Source of the DNA: Planotetraspora phitsanulokensis
GTDB lineage: Bacteria > Actinomycetota > Actinomycetes > Streptosporangiales > Streptosporangiaceae
Length of the DNA stretch: 64,000 nt
NCBI RefSeq assembly: GCF_016863295.1
Contig: NZ_BOOP01000015.1
Span: forward strand, 145,486 to 209,485
Direction: 5' to 3'
Made by a program: the position numbers and the translations under genes. Under the pieces are notes generated by a model, which did not search any database, was not told the DNA's origin, and worked only from the letters and a program-made list of their open reading frames with translations. Below are positions 33,990 through 43,100 of this stretch, in pieces. The stretch's first letter is position 1. The number at the start of each line of letters is the position of its first letter.

Positions 33990-36900
33990 ATGACCGGGTT
34001 GACCCTCGCCCAGGAACGGCTGTGGATCCTCCACCGCCTCGACCCCGACGACGCCTCCTACAACCTGCCGTTGATGTTGCGGGTGCGGGGCGCGCTGAAC
34101 ACCGAGGCGCTCGAGCGCGCGCTCGAGGTCGTCCTCGACCGGCACGAGATGTTGCGCTGCCGATTCGCCGAGCGCGGCGGCACGCCGGTGCGTTTGCCGG
34201 CAAGCCCGGCCCAGGTCGAACTCGTCGACTGCGCGGACGTCGAAGAGGCCCGGGCGTTCACGGGGGCGATGGCGGGCCGGCCCTTCGACCTCGAACGCGG
34301 GCCGATGATCCGCGTGGCCCTGCTCACGCTCGCCCCCGAGGACCACGTCCTGGCCGTCGTCGTGCACCACATCGTGGCGGACGGCTGGTCGCTCCAGGTG
34401 CTGAGACGGGACATCTCGGACGTGTACGCCGCGTTCGACGCGGGCAAGCCGTCGCCGCTCGCGCCGCTGCCGATGAGCTACGACGACCACGTGAGCCGGC
34501 GGCGGGAGAACGCGGGCGACGAGGCCGGGGCGGCCTACTGGGTCTCGGCGCTGGCCGGATCCCAGCCGCTGGAACTGCCCGCCGACCGCCCCCGGCCGCC
34601 GGTGCGCTCGGGCCGGGGCGACCACATCGACTTCGAGGTGCCCGGCGACCTGCTCGACCGGCTCGAGCGCGTCGCCCGCGCGGAACGCTGCACGCTCTTC
34701 ATGGTGCTGCTGACGGCCTTCCAGGTGATCCTCGCCCGGCACAGCGGCCGGCAGGACATCTGCGTCGGGACCCCGACAGGCGGCAGGGACCTCGTCGAGG
34801 CGGAGCCCATGGTCGGGTACTTCGCGCAGATGCTGGTCCTGCGCGGCGATCTCAGCGGCGACCCGTCCTTCCGCGACCTTTTGCGGGCGACGCGCCGCCG
34901 CGTCCTCGGGGCGCTCACCCACGCCGACGTCCCGCTGGAACGGATCCTCACCGAGCTTCAGGTCGAACGCGACCCGAGCAGGACGCCGCTGTTCCAGGCG
35001 CTGTTCAACTTCCTGCGCGAGGAGCACGAGGGACCGGGGCTCGGCGACGCCCGCATCGAGCCCTTCGACCATCCCTTCGCGCAGTCCAGGACCGACATCT
35101 CGCTGGACATCGTGCAGAAGCCCTCGGGCACCTCCGCCATGCTCACCTTCGACGACGCGCTCTTCTCACGGGCGGGCGTCGAACGGATGCGCAGGCACCT
35201 GCTCACGCTGCTCGCCGACATCGCCGCCCGTCCCGGTGCCCGGATCGGCGAGCTGGAGCTGATCGACGACGATGAACGGGCCGACCTGCTCGACCGGTGG
35301 AACGACACCGCGGTCCCGTCCGCACCCGTGCCGGTGCTCGAGCGGTTCGGCACGCAGGTCGCCCGCACGCCCCACGCGGTCGCGGTCGCCTGCGAGGGCG
35401 TCGAGCTCACCTACGCCGAACTCGACGCGCGCTCCCGCCGGATCGCCGCCCTTCTCGCCGGGTCAGGACTCCGCGGCGGGCTGGTGGCCGTCTGCCTGCG
35501 CCGCTCCGCCGACATGATCGCGGCGCTGTTCGCCGCCTGGCGGGCGGGTGCGGCCTACCTGCCGATCGACCCCGAGCATCCGCGCAACCGGATCGCTCTC
35601 GTCCTGGACGACTCGCGGGCCGGCCGCGTGCTCACCGATCGCGAGCTCGCCGGCCTGTTCCCCGAAGACCGGGTGCTGCTCGTCGAGGACGCCGACGCCG
35701 GGCATGCCGCCGACCTCGACGCGGACGCGCCGGAACCGGCCGACATGGAGCGGGCCGCCTACGTGCTCTACACGTCGGGCTCGACCGGGCGCCCCAAGGG
35801 AGTGGCGGTGCCGCACCGGGCTCTGGCGCGCTTCCTGGACGCGATGGCCGGGATCCTCGGCGAGCAGGAGGACCGCACGTGGCTCGCGCTCACGTCGCTC
35901 TCCTTCGACATCTCCGCCCTGGAGATCTTCCTGCCGCTGACGCGCGGCGGACGGGTGGAGATCGCCCCAGACCACCTGCTGCGTGACGGGCCCGCGCTGA
36001 CCCGGCTGATCGACGCGACGGGCGTCACGAACGTCCAGGCGACGCCGTCCGGGTGGCGCATGCTCGCCGAGGCGGGGCTGCGCGACACCCGGCTGGACGC
36101 GCTCGTCGGCGGCGAGGCGCTGCCCCTCCCGCTCGCCGCCGACCTGCGCGCGCGGGTGCGCAGGCTCGTCAACATGTACGGCCCGACCGAGACCACGATC
36201 TGGTCGTCGTTCTGGGAGGTGCCGGAGCACCCTGAGGAGGTCACGATCGGCGGCCCGATCGCGGGCACCCGGCTGCACGTCCTGGACGACCGGGGCGCGC
36301 CGGCGCCCGTCGGCGTGCCCGGCGAGCTGTGCATCGCGGGCGACGGAGTGGCCCTCGGCTACCTCGGCCGTCCGTCGCTCACCGCCGAACGGTTCGTGCC
36401 CGACCCGTACGGGCCGCCCGGCTCTCGCCTCTATCGCACGGGCGACAGGGTCAGGCGGCTGCCCGACGGCCGGGTCGTCTTCCTCGGGCGCGACGACGGC
36501 CAGGTGAAGCTGCGCGGCCACCGGGTGGAACTGGGGGAGATCGAGTCGGTCCTCGAGGCGCATCCGGGCGTCCGCGCCGCCGCCGTCGTCGTCAGGAACG
36601 ACGCGCTGGTGGCCTTCGTGGTGGGCGACGCCCCCGACCTGGCGGCCCACGCCGCGGCGGCGCTGCCGCCGTACATGGTCCCGGCGGTGGTCGTGGAGAT
36701 GGACGCCCTGCCGCTCACGCCGAACGGCAAGGTGGACCGGCTCGCCCTGCCGTCGTCGGTCGCGGTCCGCCCTACGGTCGCACCCGTGCGGACCCCGCCC
36801 CGCACGTGGGCGGAGCGGCGGGTCGCCGCCGTCTTCGCCGAGGTGCTGGGGGTCGAGGAGGTCGGCGCGGAGGACGACTTCTTCGCGCTCGGCGGCCATT

Positions 36901-39900
36901 CGCTGCTGGCCGCCAAGGTCGTCGCCCGGATGGACGCCGTGCCGATCCGCGAGCTGTTCGACCACCCCACCGTCGCGGGATTCGCCGCCCGTCTCGCCGA
37001 GGGCGCGGGCCGGGCGCCGCTCCACCGCAGGCCGGACGGCGCGGCGGTGCCGCTGTCGCGCGCGCAGGAACGCCTTTGGTTCCTGCAACGGCTGGACCCG
37101 CATGACGCGTCCTACAACATGTACAACGTCTGGCGGCTGCGCGGTCCCCTCGACACCGGAGCCTTCGAGGTCGCGCTGCGTGACCTGACGGCCAGGCACG
37201 AGACGCTCCGGACCCGCTATCCCGAAGCGGACGGAACGCCGGTCACCGACGTCCTGCCCGAGGCGGGACCCGACGTCGAACACCTCGACGTCGCCTCCGC
37301 GGACGAGGCCCGGCGGCTCGTGGCCGAGCGCACCAACGCGTCCTTCGACCTGGCCGCCGCGCCGCCCTTCCGGGTGAGCCTGCTGAGGCTCGCCGAGGAC
37401 GACCACGTGGTGTGCCTGGTCCTCCACCACATCGCGGGAGACGGCTGGTCGCTGAACATCCTCAGAGAGGAGCTGGAACTCCTCTACGCGGCCCGGCGTG
37501 ACGGCGTCGCCGCGTCCCTCGACGAGCCCCGGATCCAGTACGGCGACGTCGTCTACGGCCTCTCCGGCCAGGACTACGACGCGGACCTCGACTACTGGCG
37601 CGAACGGCTGGCCGATCCGCCGACGCTCGAACTTCCGGCCGACCGTCCGCGGCCGGCCGTTCCCGCCCACCGGGGCGCCTTCCACGGCACGCGCCTGGCC
37701 GCCGAGCCGGTCGCCGCCCTGGAGCGGGTGGCCGGCGAGCACCGCGCGACGTTGTTCATGGTCCTGCTCGCGGCCTACCAGGTCCTGCTCGCCGGTCACA
37801 CCGGCAAGCGCGATCTGCTGGTCGGGTCCACCTTCGCCGGCCGGGACAGGGTCGAGCTGGAACGGCTGGTCGGCTACTTCGCCAACACGCTCGTGCTGCG
37901 CGGCGACCTGTCGGGGGACCCCTCCTTCGACGATCTCCTCACCCGCACCCGCGACACCGTGCTGGAGGCGATGGCCCACCAGCGCCTGCCGTTCGAGGAG
38001 CTCGCGGCCGAGCCCGGCGGGGCACGCGGCCCGCACCTGGACGCGATGTTCCGGACCATGCTCATCCTGCACAGTCAGGACGAGACCGAGACGACCGGGG
38101 CCTTCGCCGATCTGGACCTGGAGTTCTTCGACTCCGGCTACCGGCAGGCCAAGTTCGACCTCATGCTGGAGACCTGGCGCGACGGTGAGGGGCTGATCCT
38201 CTCGTTCTGCTATGACAGCGATCTCTTCGACCCCGAGACGATCTCCCGGCTGGCCGAACGGTTCACCCTCCTGTGCGAGGCCGTCGCCGCCGACCACCGC
38301 CGTCCCCTCTCCCGTCTGCCGCTGCTGACCCCGGCCGACGAGGCGCTGCTGGCCGGGTTCGAGGCCCAGGGGACCGGCGTCACCGAGGGCCCGACGGTTC
38401 CCGACCTGATCAGGGCGGCGACGCTGGCGACGCCCGACGCGGTGGCGTTGAGCTGCGGCGACGAGGCGGTGACCTACGCGACGCTCGACCGACGGGTCGA
38501 CGCGCTCGCCGCCCGCCTGCGCGCCGAGGGCGTGGGCCCGGAGAGCGTCGTCGGGGTGTGCCTCGACCGTTCCTCCGACGCCGTCGTGAGCCTGCTCGCC
38601 GTCTGGCGGGCGGGCGGCGCGTACCTGCCGCTCGACCCCGGTCTCCCCGCGGGGCGGATCGACTGGATGCTGGCCGACAGCGGCGCCGTGCTCGTGATCA
38701 CCCGGCATGAGGGGCTCTCGGGCGAGATCCCGGTGCTCGCACCCGGCGCGGCCGAGGACGGCCCGGCGGACGGCGTGAGCCCGGCGGACGGCGTGAGCCC
38801 GGCGCCCGCCGACGCCGCCTACGTGATCTACACGTCGGGCTCGACGGGACTGCCCAAGGGCGTCGTGGTGGAGCACGCCGCCCTCGCCGCGCGGGTGGAG
38901 TGGATGCGGGCGGACTACGGGCTCGGCCCCGGCGACCGCGTCGTCCAGTTCGCCTCGCTCGGCTTCGACACCCACGCCGAGGAGATCCATCCCGCGCTCG
39001 CGTCCGGGGCGACGGTGGAGCTCCTCCCCGACGGCGCGCTCAGCCTGCCCGAACTGCTCGCGGGACCCCGGGGGCGCGAGGTGACGGTGCTCGACCTGCC
39101 GACGGCGTACTGGCACCGGCTGGTTGACCAGATCGACGATCTGGCCTGGCCGGACCGCCTGCGACTGGTGATCCTCGGCGGGGAGCAGGTCCACGCCTCG
39201 GCGGTGGCGCGATGGCGGGAGCGCTTCGGCGACCGGGTGCGGCTCGTCAACACCTACGGGCCGACCGAGGCCACGATCATCGCGACCGCGGCCGATCTCG
39301 GGGCCGAGGACGCGGCGCCGGCCGGCGGACGCCCGCCGATCGGCGTGCCGATCGCCGGAGCCCGCGCGGCCGTCGTGGACGAGCACGGACGGCGGGTGCC
39401 GCCCGGCGCATCCGGGGAGCTGCTGCTCGGCGGAGCGGGACTCGCCCGCGGCTATCTCCGCCGGCCCGAGCTGACCACCGAGAAGTTCGTGTCCGGCCCT
39501 GACGGCGGGCGCTGCTACCGCACCGGTGATCTGGTCCGCTGGCGCGACGACGGTCGGCTGGAGTTCGTCGGCCGGGCCGACGACCAGTTGAAGGTGCGCG
39601 GTTTCCGCATCGAACCCGGTGAGATCGAAGCCCGCCTGGCCGCCCTTCCTGACGCCGGTGAGGCGGCCGTGGCCGCGCACGACGGCGCCCTCGTCGCGTA
39701 CGTCACCGGGTCCGCCGACCCGGCCGCGCTCCAGCGGCACCTGGCCGAGACGCTCCCGGCGTACATGGTGCCGGACGTCTGGGTGCGGCTCGACGAGTTG
39801 CCCATGACCCCGAACGGCAAGGTCGACCGGAGGGCGCTGGCACCGCCCGACGCGCCGGCGGAGCGGCCGTTCGTCGCGCCGGAGACCGACGCCGAGTGTC

Positions 39901-40166
39901 TGGTCGCCGAGGTCTGGGAGGAGGTCCTGCGCGTCGACCGGGTCGGCGTGCACGACGACTTCTTCGCGCTCGGCGGCCATTCGCTGCTCGCCGTCCAGGT
40001 CGCGGCCCGCCTTCGCGCAGCCGCCGAGGTGGACGTCCCCATCCGCGAGCTCTTCGCCCACCGCACGGTGGCCGCCCTGGCCGTGCTGGTCGAGGAGCTC
40101 GTCATGCGAGAGCTGTCCGAGCTAAGCGACGACGAGGTCGCCCGGCTCCTGGAGACGGAGGCCTGA
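33990..40166 (+). CDS. Bimodular NRPS, C-A-PCP-C-A-PCP
   Basis: A 2058-aa synthetase. C1 (~3-440; VVHHIVADGWS), A1 (~455-945; YTSGSTGRPKG, YGPTETT, YRTGDR, NGKVDR), PCP1 (LGGHSLLA, Ser near 970), C2 (~1018-1445; LHHIAGDGWS), A2 (~1465-1960; YTSGSTGLPKG, YGPTEAT, YRTGDL, NGKVDR) and PCP2 (LGGHSLLA near 1998). Reading the ten specificity positions by eye gives DILQLGMIWK for A1, nearly the glycine code DILQLGLIWK. A2 gives DTEDIGTIIK, with acidic residues at 239 and 278 that favour a basic side chain (Lys/Orn-like). No epimerase or methylase domains are present. It begins with a C domain, so it must receive a starter from another carrier. AGGGAGG precedes ATG 33990. The stop overlaps the next gene (TGATG). 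Confidence 0.9.
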   Translation: MTGLTLAQERLWILHRLDPDDASYNLPLMLRVRGALNTEALERALEVVLDRHEMLRCRFAERGGTPVRLPASPAQVELVDCADVEEARAFTGAMAGRPFDLERGPMIRVALLTLAPEDHVLAVVVHHIVADGWSLQVLRRDISDVYAAFDAGKPSPLAPLPMSYDDHVSRRRENAGDEAGAAYWVSALAGSQPLELPADRPRPPVRSGRGDHIDFEVPGDLLDRLERVARAERCTLFMVLLTAFQVILARHSGRQDICVGTPTGGRDLVEAEPMVGYFAQMLVLRGDLSGDPSFRDLLRATRRRVLGALTHADVPLERILTELQVERDPSRTPLFQALFNFLREEHEGPGLGDARIEPFDHPFAQSRTDISLDIVQKPSGTSAMLTFDDALFSRAGVERMRRHLLTLLADIAARPGARIGELELIDDDERADLLDRWNDTAVPSAPVPVLERFGTQVARTPHAVAVACEGVELTYAELDARSRRIAALLAGSGLRGGLVAVCLRRSADMIAALFAAWRAGAAYLPIDPEHPRNRIALVLDDSRAGRVLTDRELAGLFPEDRVLLVEDADAGHAADLDADAPEPADMERAAYVLYTSGSTGRPKGVAVPHRALARFLDAMAGILGEQEDRTWLALTSLSFDISALEIFLPLTRGGRVEIAPDHLLRDGPALTRLIDATGVTNVQATPSGWRMLAEAGLRDTRLDALVGGEALPLPLAADLRARVRRLVNMYGPTETTIWSSFWEVPEHPEEVTIGGPIAGTRLHVLDDRGAPAPVGVPGELCIAGDGVALGYLGRPSLTAERFVPDPYGPPGSRLYRTGDRVRRLPDGRVVFLGRDDGQVKLRGHRVELGEIESVLEAHPGVRAAAVVVRNDALVAFVVGDAPDLAAHAAAALPPYMVPAVVVEMDALPLTPNGKVDRLALPSSVAVRPTVAPVRTPPRTWAERRVAAVFAEVLGVEEVGAEDDFFALGGHSLLAAKVVARMDAVPIRELFDHPTVAGFAARLAEGAGRAPLHRRPDGAAVPLSRAQERLWFLQRLDPHDASYNMYNVWRLRGPLDTGAFEVALRDLTARHETLRTRYPEADGTPVTDVLPEAGPDVEHLDVASADEARRLVAERTNASFDLAAAPPFRVSLLRLAEDDHVVCLVLHHIAGDGWSLNILREELELLYAARRDGVAASLDEPRIQYGDVVYGLSGQDYDADLDYWRERLADPPTLELPADRPRPAVPAHRGAFHGTRLAAEPVAALERVAGEHRATLFMVLLAAYQVLLAGHTGKRDLLVGSTFAGRDRVELERLVGYFANTLVLRGDLSGDPSFDDLLTRTRDTVLEAMAHQRLPFEELAAEPGGARGPHLDAMFRTMLILHSQDETETTGAFADLDLEFFDSGYRQAKFDLMLETWRDGEGLILSFCYDSDLFDPETISRLAERFTLLCEAVAADHRRPLSRLPLLTPADEALLAGFEAQGTGVTEGPTVPDLIRAATLATPDAVALSCGDEAVTYATLDRRVDALAARLRAEGVGPESVVGVCLDRSSDAVVSLLAVWRAGGAYLPLDPGLPAGRIDWMLADSGAVLVITRHEGLSGEIPVLAPGAAEDGPADGVSPADGVSPAPADAAYVIYTSGSTGLPKGVVVEHAALAARVEWMRADYGLGPGDRVVQFASLGFDTHAEEIHPALASGATVELLPDGALSLPELLAGPRGREVTVLDLPTAYWHRLVDQIDDLAWPDRLRLVILGGEQVHASAVARWRERFGDRVRLVNTYGPTEATIIATAADLGAEDAAPAGGRPPIGVPIAGARAAVVDEHGRRVPPGASGELLLGGAGLARGYLRRPELTTEKFVSGPDGGRCYRTGDLVRWRDDGRLEFVGRADDQLKVRGFRIEPGEIEARLAALPDAGEAAVAAHDGALVAYVTGSADPAALQRHLAETLPAYMVPDVWVRLDELPMTPNGKVDRRALAPPDAPAERPFVAPETDAECLVAEVWEEVLRVDRVGVHDDFFALGGHSLLAVQVAARLRAAAEVDVPIRELFAHRTVAALAVLVEELVMRELSELSDDEVARLLETEA

Positions 40167-43100
40167 TGACTGTCGAGGATTCCCGCAGGGCCCTCGCGGC
40201 GCGACGACTGCGCCGCAGGGCGGCCACGCTGACCGTACCGCCGCGCCCGCCCGAGGAGGAGCCGCCGCTGTCGTTCGCGCAGGAACGGCTGTGGTTCATG
40301 GAGCAGTACACCCCGGGCAGCCGCGCCTACGTCATCCCGGTCGCCCGGCGGTTCCGCCGCGAGCTCGACGCCGAGCGCCTGGCGGACGCGCTGCGCCAGG
40401 TCGTCGAGCGGCACGAGACGCTGCGGACGCGCTTCCCCGCGACCGCCGACGGCGCTCCCGCCCTCGAGGTCGTCCCGCGCGGGAGCGCCGATCTCACCGC
40501 GGATCTCGCCGTCGAGCTCGCCGTGGCCGAGGCCGCCGACGAGGAGGCCGCCCGCGCGCTGGTGGACGAGCTCCAGTCGCGCCCGTTCGACCTGGCCGCC
40601 GGCCCGCCGATCCGCGCCCTTCTCGTACGGCTCGCGCCCGACGACCACGTCCTCGGGCTCGCCGTCCACCACATCGCGGCGGACGGCTGGTCGGTCAACA
40701 TCCTCCTCGGCGAGCTCATGGCGCTGTACGAAGGCCGGCCCGTGCCCGACCTGAAGGTCCAGTACGGCGACTACGCCCTGTGGCAGCGGGGCCTGCCGGC
40801 GACCGGCCTCGACCACTGGCGCGAACGGCTGGCCGGCGTGGAGGCGCTCGCGCTGCCCACCGACCGGCCGCGACCTCCTGAGGTGACGTACGGCGGCGCG
40901 AGCCATCCGGTGCGCATCGACGCCGACCTGGCGCGGAGGCTGCGGAGCCTCGGCGAGGACCACGGCGCCTCCCTCTACATGGTGTTGCTGGCCGGTTTCT
41001 CCGCGCTGCTCGGGCGGTACGCCGGCCAGGACGACGTGGCCGTCGGGTCCCCCGTCGCGGGCCGGCCGGCCGCCGAGCTGGAGACCCTCGTCGGCTGCTT
41101 CGTGAACATGCTGGTGATGCGGTCGGACCTGTCCGGCGACCCGTCGTTCGCCGAGCTCCTGCTCCGCGTGCGGGAGACCGCGCTCGACGCGTTCACCCAC
41201 CAGGACGTGCCCTTCGAGCAGCTCGTCTCGGCGCTGAACGTGACGAGGGACGTGTCGAGGTCGCCCCTCTTCCAGGTCATCCTCGCCGTGCAGAACTACG
41301 AGGCGGGCGACGGGGCCGCGGAGGGCTTCGACCTCAAATCGTGGGCGACGCGCTTCGACCTGGAGCTCTACTTCTCGGACGACGGCGCCGAGCTGTTCGG
41401 ATCCGTCATCTACAACACCGACCTGTTCGACGCGGCCACGATCGACCGGCTCTGCAGGCACCTCACGACGTTGCTGCGAGCCGCGGTCGACGATCCGGGG
41501 AGGCCGCTGTCCGCCCTGGAGCTCCTCGACGCAGGCGAGCGGACCGCGCTCGACGCGTGGAACGACACCGGTGTGGACCTCGGGGAGCCCGCGACGCTGC
41601 TCGACCTGGTCGAGGCCCAGGTGGCCCGCACTCCCGGCGCGCCCGCCGTGACGTTCGAGGGCGTCACGCTGTCGTACGCCGAGATCGACGAGCGAGCTGA
41701 GCACGTCGCGGCGACCCTCCGGGCCCACGGCGTCGTCCCCGGCTCGCGGGTCGGCGTGTGCGCCGAGCGGTCGCCCGAGCTCGTCGCGGCCCTGCTGGGG
41801 GTGCTGAAGGCCGGAGCGGCATACGTTCCCCTCGACCCCGAATATCCGGCCGACCGGCTGGCCTTCATGGCGGCCGACGGTGCCCTTTCCGCCGTACTGA
41901 CCTTCGGCGAGTCCGAGGGTCTCGACGCCCTCGAGGGCGCCCTGACCGGCTGCCCGCTGCTGCCCCTGGACGACGCCGGCGAAAGCCCCCCAGGGGAGTC
42001 CGCGTGGCGGGCGGGCCCGCTCGACGCCGCGTACGTGATCTACACCTCCGGGTCGACCGGCAAGCCGAAGGGAGTGCCGAACACGCACCGGGGCATCGTC
42101 AACCGGCTGCGGTGGATGCAGGACAGGTTCGGCCTGACGCCCGGCGACGTGGTGCTGCAGAAGACGCCGGCGGGCTTCGACGTGTCCGTGTGGGAGTTCT
42201 TCTGGCCCCTGATGACGGGCGCGCGGCTCGTCCTCGCCCGGCCAGGCGGGCACAAGGACGCGGCCTACCTGCGCGACCTGATCGTCGCCGAGGGCGTCAC
42301 GACGGTGCACTTCGTGCCGTCGATGCTGGCGATGTTCCTGGCCGAGGAGGGCGTCGCCGCGTGCCGCACGCTCGAGCGGATCGTCTGCTCCGGTGAGGAA
42401 CTGCCCGCCGACCTCGCCCGCCGCTGCGTCGAGACGCTACCCGCCGAACTGCACAACCTGTACGGCCCCACCGAGGCCGCCGTCGACGTCTCGGCCTGGC
42501 ACTGCACGCCGGAGGCGCTGCATGGTCTCGCCAGGGTGCCGATCGGCGCGCCGGTCGCCAACACCACGCTGCACGTCCTCGGGCCGGGCATGCGGCGGGT
42601 CCCCGTCGGGATGCCGGGCGAGCTGCACATCGGCGGCGCGCAGGTGTCGCTCGGCTACCTCGGCAGGCCCGGCCTGACCGCGGAGCGGTTCGTGCCCGAC
42701 CCCTTCGGCGAGCCGGGATCCCGGCTGTACCGCACGGGCGACCAGGCCCGCTGGCGTCCGGACGGCACGCTGGAGTTCCTCGGCCGGCTGGACACCCAGG
42801 TGAAGCTGCGCGGCCTGCGGATCGAGCTCGGCGAGATCGAGGCGGTGCTGCGCGAGCAGCCGGGTGTGGCCGACGCCGCCGTCATCGTGCGCGAGGACCG
42901 GCCGGGAGACCAGCGGCTGGTCGCCTACGTCGTCGGCTCGACCCCGGACCGGGCCGTGCTGAAGCGGGTGCTGCCCGACTACATGGTCCCCACCGCGTTC
43001 GTCGAGCTCGACGTGCTGCCGCTGTCGCCCAACGGCAAGCTCGACAGGGGCGCGCTGCCCGCGCCCGCGCGGCCGGGGCCCACGTCCTCCGGTCCCCCGA

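Noticed and set aside
35463..40061. A 1532-codon open frame on the minus strand opposite the bimodular NRPS
   Set aside because: It mirrors the high third-position GC of the NRPS gene, has no ribosome site and an Arg/Gly/Gln-rich composition with no recognisable domain. The plus-strand frame contains complete NRPS motifs.
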